From Lachnoclostridium sp. An138 (GTDB lineage: Bacteria > Bacillota > Clostridia > Lachnospirales > Lachnospiraceae), in NCBI RefSeq assembly GCF_002160765.1, contig NZ_NFLF01000008.1:86296-150295 (forward strand): a DNA stretch of 64,000 nucleotides, in the 5' to 3' direction. Shown here one piece after another: positions 28,308 to 38,500 of this stretch; position 1 is the stretch's first letter; every line of letters starts with the position of its first letter. A model generated the notes under the pieces. It did not search any database, was not told where the DNA came from, and worked only from the letters and a program-made list of their open reading frames with translations. The position numbers were made by a program, and so were the translations under genes.

Positions 28308-28860
28308 CGGAATTCCGGTGGAGGTAAACCGAAAGAAAATAAAGAACATGTATCTGTATGTAAAGCCTCCGGAGGGCGCGGTCACGGTATCCGCGCCCAT
28401 GCGGATGCCCCGGCAGAACATCGAGCGTTTCGTCCGGGAGAAGAGAAGCTGGATCGAGAAGCGGCAGGAAAGATACAGAAAACAGTACGGCACAGAGAGC
28501 ATGGACAGCCCAGGCAGCAGGAACGGCAGCAGCCCGCAGATTCGGCCGCTGGACGAGAAGGACCGCGTTTTTCTGAGGGAGCAGATCGCAGAGCTTCTGC
28601 CGAAATGGGAGGAAAGGACAGGGCTTCACTGTTCCTGCTGGCAGATCCGGGATATGAAGACCCGCTGGGGCACCTGCAATACCAGGACCGGAAAACTGTG
28701 GTTTGCCCTGATGCTGGCCCGGCAGCCCCGGGAGTGTGTGGAATATGTGGTGCTCCATGAGCTGGCCCATCTTTACGAGCCAAGCCACAACGCCAGGTTC
28801 AAGGCGTTTCTGGATCTGCACATGCCCGAGTGGAGAGAGATACGGAAGCAGATGCGGTGA
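28291..28860 (+). CDS. YgjP-like metal-dependent hydrolase (SprT/WLM type)
   Basis: The product has 189 residues. The zincin motif HELAHLYEPSHNARF carries the HExxH core, preceded by the family segment MKTRWGTCNTRTGKLWFAL. This matches the YgjP/DUF45 peptidase group, whose SprT-like relatives act in DNA-protein crosslink repair. It overlaps the end of addA by 17 bases, so the two are co-expressed and a repair-linked role is plausible, though not shown. Its target is unknown. Confidence 0.8.
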   Translation: MELVIDGIPVEVNRKKIKNMYLYVKPPEGAVTVSAPMRMPRQNIERFVREKRSWIEKRQERYRKQYGTESMDSPGSRNGSSPQIRPLDEKDRVFLREQIAELLPKWEERTGLHCSCWQIRDMKTRWGTCNTRTGKLWFALMLARQPRECVEYVVLHELAHLYEPSHNARFKAFLDLHMPEWREIRKQMR

Positions 28861-28929
28861 GAACAGCAAGAATGATAAAAAACTTCGGCTTCTGTTCTGC
28901 TATTCTGTACACAGGAAGGAGGAAATCCC

Positions 28930-29790
28930 ATGGAAAGCCGCAGACTTCAAAGCGTCCGGGCGGTCATTGATTTCATAGAAACGCATCTGGACGGCAGGCT
29001 GAATCTGGAACGGACAGCGGCGGCCGTCCATTATTCCAAATATCATCTGCACAGGACCTTTACGGCCGTGACAGGAATGACAATTCACGATTACGCAGTG
29101 CGGCGTCAGCTGACAGAAGGGGCCAGGCTCCTGGCGGAGTCGGACAGGCCGGTTCTGGAGATTGCCCTTTCCTGCGGCTATGAGAGCCAGCAGGCGTTTA
29201 CGGCTGCCTTTAAGGAAATGTATAAGCTGCCTCCGGCGCGGTACAGGGCGCAGGGGGTATTTTATCCTCTGCAGCTTCCCCTTTGTCTGGAGGAGCAGGG
29301 GAATTTGGCAGAGCTTTCCGGTCAGCGCATCCGGCTTTCGAAGGAAACGGACATTCCGGCCTGGCTGGAGCTGGCGCGTCAGTGTGTGGACGGCTATCCC
29401 TGTCTGGATGAGAGGGATTATCTGCGGTGGCTGCGGAAAAGCATCCGAGAAGGGCAGGCCCTGATTCTGAAAAACGGGGATACGGTTCTGGGCGCTCTGG
29501 GGTTCTCCAGAGAGACGGGAAATATTGACTTTCTGGGGATTCCTCCCCAGCACCGGAAATGGGGAATCGCAGAGCTGTTCCTCCGTGAGCTTGCGGACCG
29601 GTATCTGCCCGGACGGGAAATCAGCATGACCACCTACCGGGAGCATGACAGGGCGGATACGGGCTGGCGCGCCGGTCTGAAAAGGCTGGGATTCGAAGAG
29701 CGGGAAAAGCTGGTGGAATTCGGCTATCCCACCCAGCGCTTTGTTCTCCCGGTCTGCGGTCTCCAAAGTGTCTGTGCCAAAGAAGCTTAG
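28930..29790 (+). CDS. AraC-type regulator fused to a GNAT-like domain
   Basis: The product has 286 residues with GGAAGGAGG upstream. The N-terminal 105 residues form a two-HTH AraC domain (YSKYHLHRTFTAVTGM and ALSCGYESQQAFTAAFKEMY). Residues of about 120-275 look like a GNAT acetyltransferase fold (IRLSKETDIPAWLELARQC, then FLGIPPQHRKWGIAELFL in the acetyl-CoA-loop position, and a C-terminal GFEEREKLVEF). The usual effector domain is thus replaced by an enzyme-like module. It may regulate the MFS gene downstream, which is co-oriented but 170 bases away. The GNAT call is made by eye. Confidence 0.7.
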   Translation: MESRRLQSVRAVIDFIETHLDGRLNLERTAAAVHYSKYHLHRTFTAVTGMTIHDYAVRRQLTEGARLLAESDRPVLEIALSCGYESQQAFTAAFKEMYKLPPARYRAQGVFYPLQLPLCLEEQGNLAELSGQRIRLSKETDIPAWLELARQCVDGYPCLDERDYLRWLRKSIREGQALILKNGDTVLGALGFSRETGNIDFLGIPPQHRKWGIAELFLRELADRYLPGREISMTTYREHDRADTGWRAGLKRLGFEEREKLVEFGYPTQRFVLPVCGLQSVCAKEA

Positions 29791-29959
29791 CGTCGGTGTA
29801 CAGGGACTCGGATTGCCCTTTGGCACATTGACGCCAGGGGTTCCAATGGCTCATAGATGAAGCATTTCCTCCTTCCCGCATCCCGGAGCAGGGGTGGCTG
29901 ACAGAGAAAGAATGGTTCTGCCAGATGTCAGCCGGAAAAAGGACAGGAGGAAGTGAAAA

Positions 29960-31225
29960 ATGAAAACGGATTTGCAGAAAAACGGCTGGAGAAAAAAGGC
30001 CGTTCTTTTTCTTGTGAGCCAGTGCATCACGCTCTTTGGCTCTACATTGGTTCAGATGGCGGTGGTCTGGTATGTGACGCTGGAGACAGGTTCAGGAGTA
30101 TGGGTATCGGCAGTCAGCGTCAGTTCCTATCTGCCTCAGTTTCTGATTTCCTTTCCAGGCGGCGTGTGGGCCGACCGGTATTACAGGAAACGGCTGATTA
30201 TTGGGGCAGATACGGCGACGGCGGCTGCCACGCTGCTGATGATTTGCCTTCTGCCCCTTCTGAAGGGAAACGGAGAGACAGGAGAGGGGCTGGTGCTGGC
30301 CGGCCTCCTGCTGATGTCTGTATTGCGTTCGGCTGGGGCGGGGATTCAGACTCCGGCGGTCAGCGCGGTGATCCCGCAGCTAGTGCCGGAGGCAGAGCTT
30401 CTGCGGTTCAACGGAGCCAACGCGGCCATGCAGGCAGTGGTACAGTTCGCAGCCCCGGCCGCCGCCGGAGCTTTGCTCACGCTGGCAGATTTGCGTTCGG
30501 TTCTGTGGGTGGATGTGGTCACAGCGCTGGCAGGAATCGGCCTCTTCGCCTGTGTGCGGCTGCCGGAGACAGAAAAAGAGGAGGGCGGCAGAAATGAGAA
30601 CAGAAGAAGATTTGGGGGACAGGCGCATAATTCCGTGCTGTCAGATCTGAAAACCGGCATCTCCTATGTGTTTTCCAGGCGGAGAATCAGCAGGCTTCTG
30701 ATGCTGTACGGCCTGTTTGTACTGCTCTGCGTTCCGGCAGGCTTCCTGGCAGGGCTGCTGGTAAGCCGCGTCTATGGAGACAGCTATGGCAGCCTGACGG
30801 CAGTGGAGCTGGCAGGCTTTGCGGGAATGACGGCGGGCGGCCTTCTGATGAGCGTCTGGGGCGGCTTTCAGAGACGGGAGAGGATGCTGGCGACGGGACT
30901 GGCTGTCTTCGGTCTGATGTCGGCGCTGATGGGAATGACAGAAAACTTTATCTGGTATCTCGTCCTGATGGCTGTCTACGGTATCGCCCTGACTGCGGTG
31001 CAGACGACGATCACCACGCTTTTGCAGGAAGAAACAGAAAGCTCCATGCAGGGCCGTGTCTTCGGCCTGCAGAGTTCCATGTACGCAGGCTTTCTGCCTC
31101 TTGGAATGGGGCTGTTCGGGCCGCTGGCGGATGTGATTCCGCTGCAGTGGATCATGATAGGGGCAGGGGTTCTTCTGGTTTTTACAGGCGCTGTCTGTGC
31201 TGTGAGAGGAGACAGATATCAGTAG
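29960..31225 (+). CDS. MFS efflux transporter
   Basis: The product has 421 residues with about twelve membrane segments, plus GGAGGAAG and an ATG. The segment after TM2, FPGGVWADRYYRKRLIIG, is the MFS motif A. The N-terminus resembles the MefA/macrolide-efflux group (LFGSTLVQMAVVWYVTLETGS). A polar cytoplasmic loop near residue 205 separates the two halves. It is predicted to be a proton-driven exporter in the cytoplasmic membrane; the substrate is not readable. Confidence 0.8.
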   Translation: MKTDLQKNGWRKKAVLFLVSQCITLFGSTLVQMAVVWYVTLETGSGVWVSAVSVSSYLPQFLISFPGGVWADRYYRKRLIIGADTATAAATLLMICLLPLLKGNGETGEGLVLAGLLLMSVLRSAGAGIQTPAVSAVIPQLVPEAELLRFNGANAAMQAVVQFAAPAAAGALLTLADLRSVLWVDVVTALAGIGLFACVRLPETEKEEGGRNENRRRFGGQAHNSVLSDLKTGISYVFSRRRISRLLMLYGLFVLLCVPAGFLAGLLVSRVYGDSYGSLTAVELAGFAGMTAGGLLMSVWGGFQRRERMLATGLAVFGLMSALMGMTENFIWYLVLMAVYGIALTAVQTTITTLLQEETESSMQGRVFGLQSSMYAGFLPLGMGLFGPLADVIPLQWIMIGAGVLLVFTGAVCAVRGDRYQ

Positions 31226-31324
31226 ATAAACATGCTGTAATGTGGTAAAATCAGGAAAGAGGAAAATGTTCCTGAAAAACGGGAAGCAGGAGCAAATTTA
31301 TGGCATTGAATGGAGGAATCTGCG

Positions 31325-32248
31325 GTGAAATGTAAAGTATGCGGTGCTGAAAGCGGCAAATACCCATTATGTAAAGAATGTTACAGAAAAAAAGAGGCAG
31401 GAACGATTGTAAAATGCCCCAAATGCCGGCAGTGGCATGAGCCTGATAAGTCCTGTGCGGGAGAAGCGTCTGACACGGAAGAAAAATTCCTCTATGAACT
31501 GAAAGCCTCATTGGTAACAAAAACGGAAATGGATTATTTGGACGGAATTAAAAAAGTGCTGCCTGAAAACTGTCTGGTACAGGCGCAGGCAAATCTGGCT
31601 TCCTTTATCAGAAAAACCGACGGTTCAAGATTTCAGAATGAGCTTTACAGAAATGTGGATTTTATCATTACAGATTTATCTTACCGGCCGCTGATAGTGA
31701 TAGAGATTAATGATCAGACACATCTTACAGAAGAAAGACGTGCGAGAGACAGGAAGGTCGGCCTCATCTGTGAGGAAGCGGGAATACCTGTTATAAAATT
31801 GTGGACTTCCTATGGAGTCAATTTGGAATACATTCAAAAAAGAATCACGGAGACACTGTCAGCACTGCCGGTAAAACGGGTTCCGCATTTTGTAAAGGAA
31901 ACAGAAGCGGAAAAGGAAACAGAGACACAGAAAACTGTTCTGCCGCCGCAGACGCAGGAAGTGCTGCCTGAGAAGAAGAAAAAAGGCTGTTATATTGCGA
32001 CCTGTGTATATGGCTCCTATGACTGCCCCCAGGTATGGATCTTGAGGAGATTTCGAGACGACATCCTGGAGAAGAGCAGGCTGGGACGTGGATTTGTGGC
32101 TTTCTATTATGCGGTCAGCCCGGCGCTTGTAAGACTGCTTGGCGGTAGAAAAGGTTTCCGGGTGCTTGGAAGGAAGTGTCTGGACATTCTGGTTTACCGG
32201 CTTTTAAAGAAAGGAGTAAAGGATACACCTTACACCGATCCGGAATAA
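31325..32248 (+). CDS. Zinc-ribbon / DUF2726-like / CFI-box protein
   Basis: The product has 307 residues. GTG 31325 is preferred because GGAGGA lies seven bases before it; an ATG at 31310 would overlap that box. The N-terminus has paired cysteines (CKVCGAESG, CKECY, then CPKC), like a zinc ribbon. Residues of about 60-180 look like a DUF2726 nuclease-fold segment (VDFIITDLSYRPLIVIEIND). After a Glu/Thr linker comes a C-terminal CFI-box domain (GCYIATCVYGSYDCPQVW, then LRRFRD). DUF2726 proteins are related to restriction-type nucleases. The function is unknown. Confidence 0.65.
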   Translation: MKCKVCGAESGKYPLCKECYRKKEAGTIVKCPKCRQWHEPDKSCAGEASDTEEKFLYELKASLVTKTEMDYLDGIKKVLPENCLVQAQANLASFIRKTDGSRFQNELYRNVDFIITDLSYRPLIVIEINDQTHLTEERRARDRKVGLICEEAGIPVIKLWTSYGVNLEYIQKRITETLSALPVKRVPHFVKETEAEKETETQKTVLPPQTQEVLPEKKKKGCYIATCVYGSYDCPQVWILRRFRDDILEKSRLGRGFVAFYYAVSPALVRLLGGRKGFRVLGRKCLDILVYRLLKKGVKDTPYTDPE

Positions 32249-32273
32249 ATGTATGTGCCGGAATGAAGTCTTG

Positions 32274-32299
32274 AAGAGGGGGCGGCGCAGCCCCTTTTT
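32274..32299 (+). terminator. Terminator after the CFI-box gene
   Basis: GGGGC (32279-32283) pairs with GCCCC (32290-32294), extended by A-T pairs outward and followed by TTTTTC. Confidence 0.65.
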
Positions 32300-32409
32300 C
32301 AGTGGAAAAACTCCATGCGTTATGCTACAATCAGAGCAGAAAGAGAGAAAAACACTGCCGGGAGATCCGAAACCAGACCGCTGGAGGCGAGTATGCCCTT
32401 GTCAATTAA

Positions 32410-32511
32410 GAGTATCTGGCTGTGATTTATAACCGGAAAGCCCAGGAATTTGTGGTACAGAATCTGGAAAAAATGGTGAACGGAGAAACAGCAGATGACA
32501 CAAAAGCTTGA
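32410..32511 (+). pseudogene. Possible 3' remnant of an unknown gene
   Basis: An open frame without a start codon (begins EYLAVIYNRKAQEFVV) ends at TGA 32509-32511 inside the first codons of brnQ. In the same frame a TAA at 32407 follows EYALVN, so an upstream part is interrupted. It has coding-like residue composition but no identifiable family, and it may be chance. Confidence 0.22.
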
Positions 32512-33829
32512 CCTGAAAATAAAATTTCTGATGGGCGTGACCCTGTTTTCCATGTTCTTCGGAGCAGGAAATCTGATTTTCCCGCCCTATCTTGGAGCGC
32601 AGGCGGGAACTGCCGCCGTTCCGGCCTTCATCGGTTTCGTGCTGAGCGCGGTAGGGCTTCCGGTGCTGGGAGTCATCGCGGTGACGATGTCCGGGGGCTT
32701 AAGCACGTTGGCGTCCAGAGTGCATCCGAAGTTTGCGTTTGTCTATATTGCGGTGCTGTATTTGGCCATCGGGCCCTGTCTTGCGATACCGAGGACGGCC
32801 AGCACGTCTTTCTCCATGGCAGGACCGCCGTTTCTGCCGGAGAGTGTGCCGGAAGCGCCGGTACAGCTTCTTTATACGGTGATTTTCTTTGTTGCGGCTT
32901 CTCTGGTAGCCATGCATCCGGAAAAGCTGACGGAATATCTGGGGAAAAGGCTGACCCCGGTGCTTCTGGTTCTGATCGCTGCGCTTTTTATCGCAGCAGT
33001 GATCAATCCGGCGGGCCCTGCGGCCCCGCCGGCGGACATCTACGCCCAGGCTGCGCCTGTAGAGGGATTTCTGTACGGGTATCAGACGATGGACACACTG
33101 GCGGCGCTGAATTTTGGAATGATCGTGGCGATTAACGTGCAGGAACGGGGCATCCGGGAAGAGAAGGCAGTTACGAAGGAGACGATTTTCGCAGGCTGGA
33201 TTGCCGGAGCTCTGCTGCTGGTGATTTACGCCATGCTGACCTTTGTGGGCCGGCTTTCCGGCACAGCTTTTCCGGGAACGGCAAACGGAACGGAAGTGTT
33301 GATGCGGATGGCAGAGTATCTGTTTGGGAAGGCGGGAGCCGTGATTCTGGCGTTCATCTTTGTGATTGCCTGTTTTAATACCTGCGTGGGGCTTTTAAGC
33401 TGCTGCGGGAAATATTTTAACGGCTGTTTTCCGAAAATCAGTTACCGGGCCTGGGTCTGGAGCTTTGCGGCGATCTCGGCTCTGCTGGCCAATGTGGGCC
33501 TGGACGCGATTCTGAACTTTTCCGTGCCGGTGCTGAACGCCATCTATCCGCTGGCGATTCTGCTGATTATCCTGGCTTTCCTGCGGAAGGCCCTGAAAAG
33601 ATTCCCGGCGGTATACCCTTTTGCGGCTTTTTTCTGCGGCATCAGCAGTGTGCTGACGGTGCTGGAGCAGCAGGGGCTGATGTTTTCCGCAGGCTCACAG
33701 CTGCTTCACTTGATTCCTGCCTATGAGGCAGGATTTGGCTGGGCGCTGCCCACGGTGATCGGCGCGCTGGCCGGAATTTTGTGGAACGGGCTGAGGGACA
33801 GAGCGCGGGCGGAAAAGATAAGAAGATGA
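32495..33829 (+). CDS. brnQ: Branched-chain amino acid carrier BrnQ
   Basis: The product has 444 residues with about twelve membrane segments. The N-terminus has the LIVCS-family stretch FFGAGNLIFPPYLGAQAG, followed by GPCLAIPRTASTSF. This family imports leucine, isoleucine and valine with sodium. GGAGAAACAGCAG precedes the ATG. The stop codon lies inside the first unit of an A-rich tandem repeat. No T-box or leucine-rich leader was found upstream. Confidence 0.9.
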   Translation: MTQKLDLKIKFLMGVTLFSMFFGAGNLIFPPYLGAQAGTAAVPAFIGFVLSAVGLPVLGVIAVTMSGGLSTLASRVHPKFAFVYIAVLYLAIGPCLAIPRTASTSFSMAGPPFLPESVPEAPVQLLYTVIFFVAASLVAMHPEKLTEYLGKRLTPVLLVLIAALFIAAVINPAGPAAPPADIYAQAAPVEGFLYGYQTMDTLAALNFGMIVAINVQERGIREEKAVTKETIFAGWIAGALLLVIYAMLTFVGRLSGTAFPGTANGTEVLMRMAEYLFGKAGAVILAFIFVIACFNTCVGLLSCCGKYFNGCFPKISYRAWVWSFAAISALLANVGLDAILNFSVPVLNAIYPLAILLIILAFLRKALKRFPAVYPFAAFFCGISSVLTVLEQQGLMFSAGSQLLHLIPAYEAGFGWALPTVIGALAGILWNGLRDRARAEKIRR

Positions 33830-33879
33830 AAAAAATAAGAAAATGAGAAATAAGAAAATAATAAATAAGAAGATGAAAA
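33818..33879 (+). repeat. A-rich tandem repeat, four units of 15-17 bp
   Basis: Units start at 33818, 33835, 33850 and 33865, each beginning ATAAGAA and mostly continuing AATGA or GATGA. The first unit includes the last codons and stop of brnQ; the last lies 25 bases before the next start. It is a likely slippage-prone spacer. Confidence 0.7.
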
Positions 33880-33903
33880 GAGGATAAAGGAGTACGAAAG
33901 AAT

Positions 33904-35388
33904 ATGCCAGTTTTTGATTTCAACAATACGCCGGAGGAGAAGAAGGACCCGGTATGCACTTATACAGCGTTTCGTTCCAGTGAGCCGGAGGCTTCTCCGG
34001 AAAAGCCCATCCTGGTTCTGGATAACAGCGGCAGAGAGTGGAAGCACCATTCCTGCGGCGTCTTTGAAAATCCCAATAAGCGGACGGCTTTTGAATTCAA
34101 GGAGGAGGGAGGCGCCGTGAGCGCGGATATTCTGCAGATCGACGCCCGTTTTGTAAGCCTGGTGAAATGGCTTGGAGAGCATCGTATCAACGTGCGCCTT
34201 TCCGGACAGAACCGGGCGGACGGCTATGCGGTCTATCGAATCCGCGAGACAGCCTTCGGAGGAGGCACCAAGCTTTCGGCGGAGGACGGATTTCTGCAGT
34301 TTATGATTGAGCGGCTTCTGTCCAGCAGCGCCCCTTCTGAGGATCTGGAGGATGAGGATCAGGTGGAAAACGGCGATGAGATGAAGCTGACCAGTCTTCA
34401 GAGCATCACAGACTTCATGACCTGCGCAGGCCGGACCCTTCCGGACAACATCCAGCTCTGGGCCCGTCGGAATCTGGCAGTGGCCCGCTCCAGCGAGGTC
34501 AGCCCCGAGGAGCGCCGTCATGCCCAGCGCGCGCTCTCGATTATGATGAATATTCAGTGGAAGCACAATTATTTTGAGGCCATTGACCCGAAAGAGGCAC
34601 GGCGGATTCTGGACGAGGAGCTTTACGGCATGGAGAAGGTAAAGCAGAGAATCATCGAGACGATCATCCAGATCAACCGGACACATACCCTGCCCGCCTA
34701 CGGCCTTCTGCTGGTGGGACCTGCGGGAACCGGAAAGTCCCAGATTGCTTATGCGGTGGCCCGTATTCTGAAGCTTCCCTGGACGACGCTGGATATGAGC
34801 TCCATCAACGATCCGGAGCAGCTGACCGGAAGCTCCCGGGTCTATGCCAACGCGAAGCCGGGCATCATTATGGAGGCCTTTTCCATCGCGGGAGAATCCA
34901 ATCTGGTTTTCATCATCAACGAGCTGGACAAGGCGAATTCCGGCAAGGGCAATGGAAACCCGGCGGATGTGCTGCTGACGCTGCTGGACAATCTGGGCTT
35001 TACCGACAACTATATGGAGTGTATGGTGCCTACCGTGGGCGTCTACCCCATCGCGACGGCCAATGACAAGAGCCAGATCAGCGCGCCTCTGATGTCACGT
35101 TTTGCGGTGATAGATATTCCGGATTATACGGCGGAGGAAAAGAAGGTGATCTTCTCCAGATTCGCCCTGCCAAAGGTGCTCCGGAGAATGAGTCTGCGGG
35201 CGGAAGAGTGTATCGTGACGCCGGAGGCTGTGGACGCGGTAGTGGAAAAATACGCGGATACCACGGGAATCCGGGATCTGGAGCAGGCCGCCGAGCATAT
35301 CGCCGCCAACGCCCTGTATCAGATCGAGGTGAACGGCGTGAGCGAAGTGGTATTTACGCCGGAGATGGCAAGAGAGCTGCTGGGATAG
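33904..35388 (+). CDS. Lon-type AAA+ ATPase without a protease domain
   Basis: The product has 494 residues. Residues 1-160 are an unfamiliar N-terminal region with no Lon substrate-binding signature. The AAA+ core follows: Walker A VGPAGTGKSQ (271-280), then a Walker B-like segment reading VFIINELDKA where Lon has LDEIDK, so the usual Asp is Asn. Sensor 1 PIATAND and an arginine-finger region MSRFAVIDIP follow. The lid domain ends the protein, and no Ser-Lys protease domain is present. It is probably an unfoldase or remodeller; the partner is unknown. GGAG precedes the ATG. Confidence 0.7.
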   Translation: MPVFDFNNTPEEKKDPVCTYTAFRSSEPEASPEKPILVLDNSGREWKHHSCGVFENPNKRTAFEFKEEGGAVSADILQIDARFVSLVKWLGEHRINVRLSGQNRADGYAVYRIRETAFGGGTKLSAEDGFLQFMIERLLSSSAPSEDLEDEDQVENGDEMKLTSLQSITDFMTCAGRTLPDNIQLWARRNLAVARSSEVSPEERRHAQRALSIMMNIQWKHNYFEAIDPKEARRILDEELYGMEKVKQRIIETIIQINRTHTLPAYGLLLVGPAGTGKSQIAYAVARILKLPWTTLDMSSINDPEQLTGSSRVYANAKPGIIMEAFSIAGESNLVFIINELDKANSGKGNGNPADVLLTLLDNLGFTDNYMECMVPTVGVYPIATANDKSQISAPLMSRFAVIDIPDYTAEEKKVIFSRFALPKVLRRMSLRAEECIVTPEAVDAVVEKYADTTGIRDLEQAAEHIAANALYQIEVNGVSEVVFTPEMARELLG

Positions 35389-35458
35389 CAGAATGAGAGC
35401 GTACTGCCGGGGTGTTGTCCCCCTGCATAAGTACGCTGCAGTGAAATAGAAAAAAGAG

Positions 35459-35500
35459 AAGAGCTTCTGACACAGATATGCGCCAGAAGCTCTTTTTTTC
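35459..35500. terminator. Bidirectional terminator
   Basis: AGAGCTTCTG (35460-35469) pairs perfectly with CAGAAGCTCT (35484-35493), with T7 on the right and A-rich sequence on the left. It serves the convergent AAA+ and ABC exporter genes. A second GCGTACT..AGTACGC hairpin lies just upstream, at about 35399-35435. Confidence 0.85.
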
Positions 35501-35552
35501 AGGCCCTGCGCCCGGTTCCCCGGGCGGGCATCATGGAATGCGGAAATACAGG

Positions 35553-38500
35553 TTATTCTGTCCGGAGTGCCGTCACCGGGTCGCTCTTGGCGGCCTTTTT
35601 GGAAGGAATCAGGCCTCCCAGCAGCGTCAGCAGTACGCTTAGGACAATCAGTATCACCGCGCCGCCCACCGGCAGGTAGGCGTTGATATCCTGGGAATTT
35701 GCCAGGTGGTGAATCAGGGCGTTGCCCGGAATCAGAATCAAAAGCGTCAGGCCGATACCGATAAGGCCGGCCGTCAGGCCGATGATAAAGGTCTCTGCGT
35801 TGAACACCTGGGAAATGTTCCCCTTGGAGGCGCCGATGGCCCTCAGGATTCCGATTTCCTTCTTTCGTTCCAGCACGCTGATGTAGGTAATGACGCCGAT
35901 CATGATGGAGGACACTACCAGAGAGATGGCCACAAAGGCAATCAGCACATAGCTGATGACATCGATAATGTCTGTGACAGAGGACATGAGAGTCCCCACC
36001 ATATCCGTGTAGGTAATGACCTGATCTTCTTTGCCTTCTTTCTCCATACGGCTGTTGTAATCGCTTAAAATATCGGTGACGTGTTCCTTGCTCTCAAAAT
36101 CCAGCGGATAGATGCTGATAGAGCTGGGACTGTCAAAGTCCACGTATCCAAGGGAGCTTAAGTTGCTCTCATAGGTGGCGCCCTGGGCGGAGTTCATGGA
36201 TCTTAAGAGCTCTGTCAAATCTTCCGCGTTCATATTTACGGAAAAGGCTTCCGCGAATTCATCCGGATCAATCTGGAAGGCGTCAGCCAGGTTTTCGCCA
36301 AGTTTCTTTACGACGTCTTCCATGGCGGACTGAATATTGTCCGCGATCTGTTCCATGACCTGTTCCATCACCGAAGCCATGCCGTCTTTCAGGGCGGTTC
36401 CCATGGAATCACTGAAGGAACCCATGAGCTCTGTCATATAGCTCTGCATGGAGGCAGCCAGCTGCTGCTGGAGCCCGGAAGCGTCCACCATAGAGGATAC
36501 GCCCTCAGAGAGAACCTTCTGCGCGGCTTCCGTACTCATGTAATCCGCGAAATATTCGCCCATCCTGGAGGGGTCCGGCTGCCCGTTTGCCACGGCATAG
36601 GACTGGTAGCCCGCAGCCAGGTCCGAGGCCAGTTTTTCCAGCTGCTCCGGTGTAATGGTAAAACTGTCTGCTTCCGGAAATACAGCGGCTATCCATTCGG
36701 CAATGATGGTCTGGGCCTCTTCTGTTCCCAGATACTCCAGCAGATACCCCTGAAGCTCCTCCTGTGTGGGAGGCGAGTCCGGATTATTAAAGATATCCGG
36801 GTAATTTTCCAGGCAGTAGTCCCAAAAACCGGCGCCGACGCTGGCGATCAGAGCCTGGATCTGCTCATTGTCCGGCGCGGTGATCCCATTTTCGTCCAGA
36901 ATCGCCTGCAGGTTGTCATTCAGGATCTGTTTTCCTTCCTCAGTCTGCAGAAAAGCCAGGAAGTTTTCCCCCAGACCGGAATAGTCCGCGTCCGGATGGG
37001 CGGCCGTATATTCGTTCCAGCCTTCCAGAAGGCCGTTTACCAGAGCGCTGACAGACTCTTCCGACACATGGAAATCGATGCTGCTTATCAGGTCGGCCAG
37101 ATTCAGCTGGGGAAATTCCGGCAGATTCAGCTGCAGATCATCCGGATTGATCAGGCCGGACAGATCCACATCTCCCATATCAATGTCATCCATGTTCATG
37201 TCTCCCATGTCAGACATGTCAAAGGAATCGGTGAGGCCGTCGGTCAGATCGCTTTCGTCAAAGGAAAACATTTCTTTCAGGGCGTCTTCGTCAATGCTGA
37301 AGAGGGATTCCATATCGAAATCACTCTCGCCGCTTTCTTCGCCGAAGGGCTCGTTGGTAAATACGTTTGTATGGGAATCAGCCAGCTGCTTTTGGACGAT
37401 TTCGCTTTCCGCGGCCTTTTCCACCACGTGTTCCGTCAGGGAAACCGGGTAGGCGATGCCGGCCTGCAGCAGAAGGCCGCTGGCGTCATCCGCAGGCTGC
37501 ACAATGCCGACAATGGTGAGATCTTCGCTGTTTTCCACAAGACTGCGCATGTAAGCCTCATCGTCCGTCTTGTCTCTCCAGACATCATATTCGCTGTCGT
37601 ACTCATAATAATCGGGACTGTTTACCAGCTTGAAGGTAATCCCCAGAATATCATCGTAATTGTAGGTTCCCATGTCGTCCGGCGTCTGGACGTTCTCCTC
37701 ATTGACAAACTGATCTACCATCTCGTCCAGTTCCGTGGAGTCCCGCAGGCCCAGGGTGTACAGCATGAAATCGCTGATGCTTCCGCCGGAGGTCAGCACG
37801 AGGACACACTCGTTGTAGTTCTCCGGCCAGTGACCGGCTTTCACGTCATACTGGCTGATGTAGAGATCCTGGTCATCCGGCATTTCGTAGAAAACGTCCG
37901 TACCCATCATGGAGGACATCATGCTGCTGGAGCTCATGGAAGAACCAAGTCCCAGAGCCGCAAAAGAATTGTCCGGATTTACCTGACGGATGCCGTCTCC
38001 CTCCAGCCGGTAAATCTGCGGCATGACATCGTAGGAGTATTCTACGGCGCTGGTATACTGCTCGATGCCGCTTTCTCCGCTTTCCAGCCAGGCTTTCAGG
38101 GACTTCAGGTCGTTGGAGTCCATGGTGGAAAACATATCCGTCACCATTTCAATGATATTGACCTCTCCTGTGCTGCCGCCTCCTCCGCTGTCCGCAGTCA
38201 GCATGGAAGAAAAGTCAAAACCTGTACTCTGAATCTCCAGGGGATATTCGGAAAGAGTATCCCGCTCCACGTCCTGGATATAGGCGTTCACGCCGCTGGA
38301 AAGGGAGAGAATCAGGGCGATGCCGATGATGCCGATAGAACCGGCAAAGGAGGTCAGTATGGTCCGGGCTTTTTTGGTCTTCAGGTTATTGAAGCTCAAA
38401 GAAAGAGCAGTCAGAAGGGACATGGAGGATTTCCCCATGTTTTTATGCACGGCCTGTTCGGCCAGAGCGCCGTCCGGCTCAAAGGGATTCGAGTCGGAGC

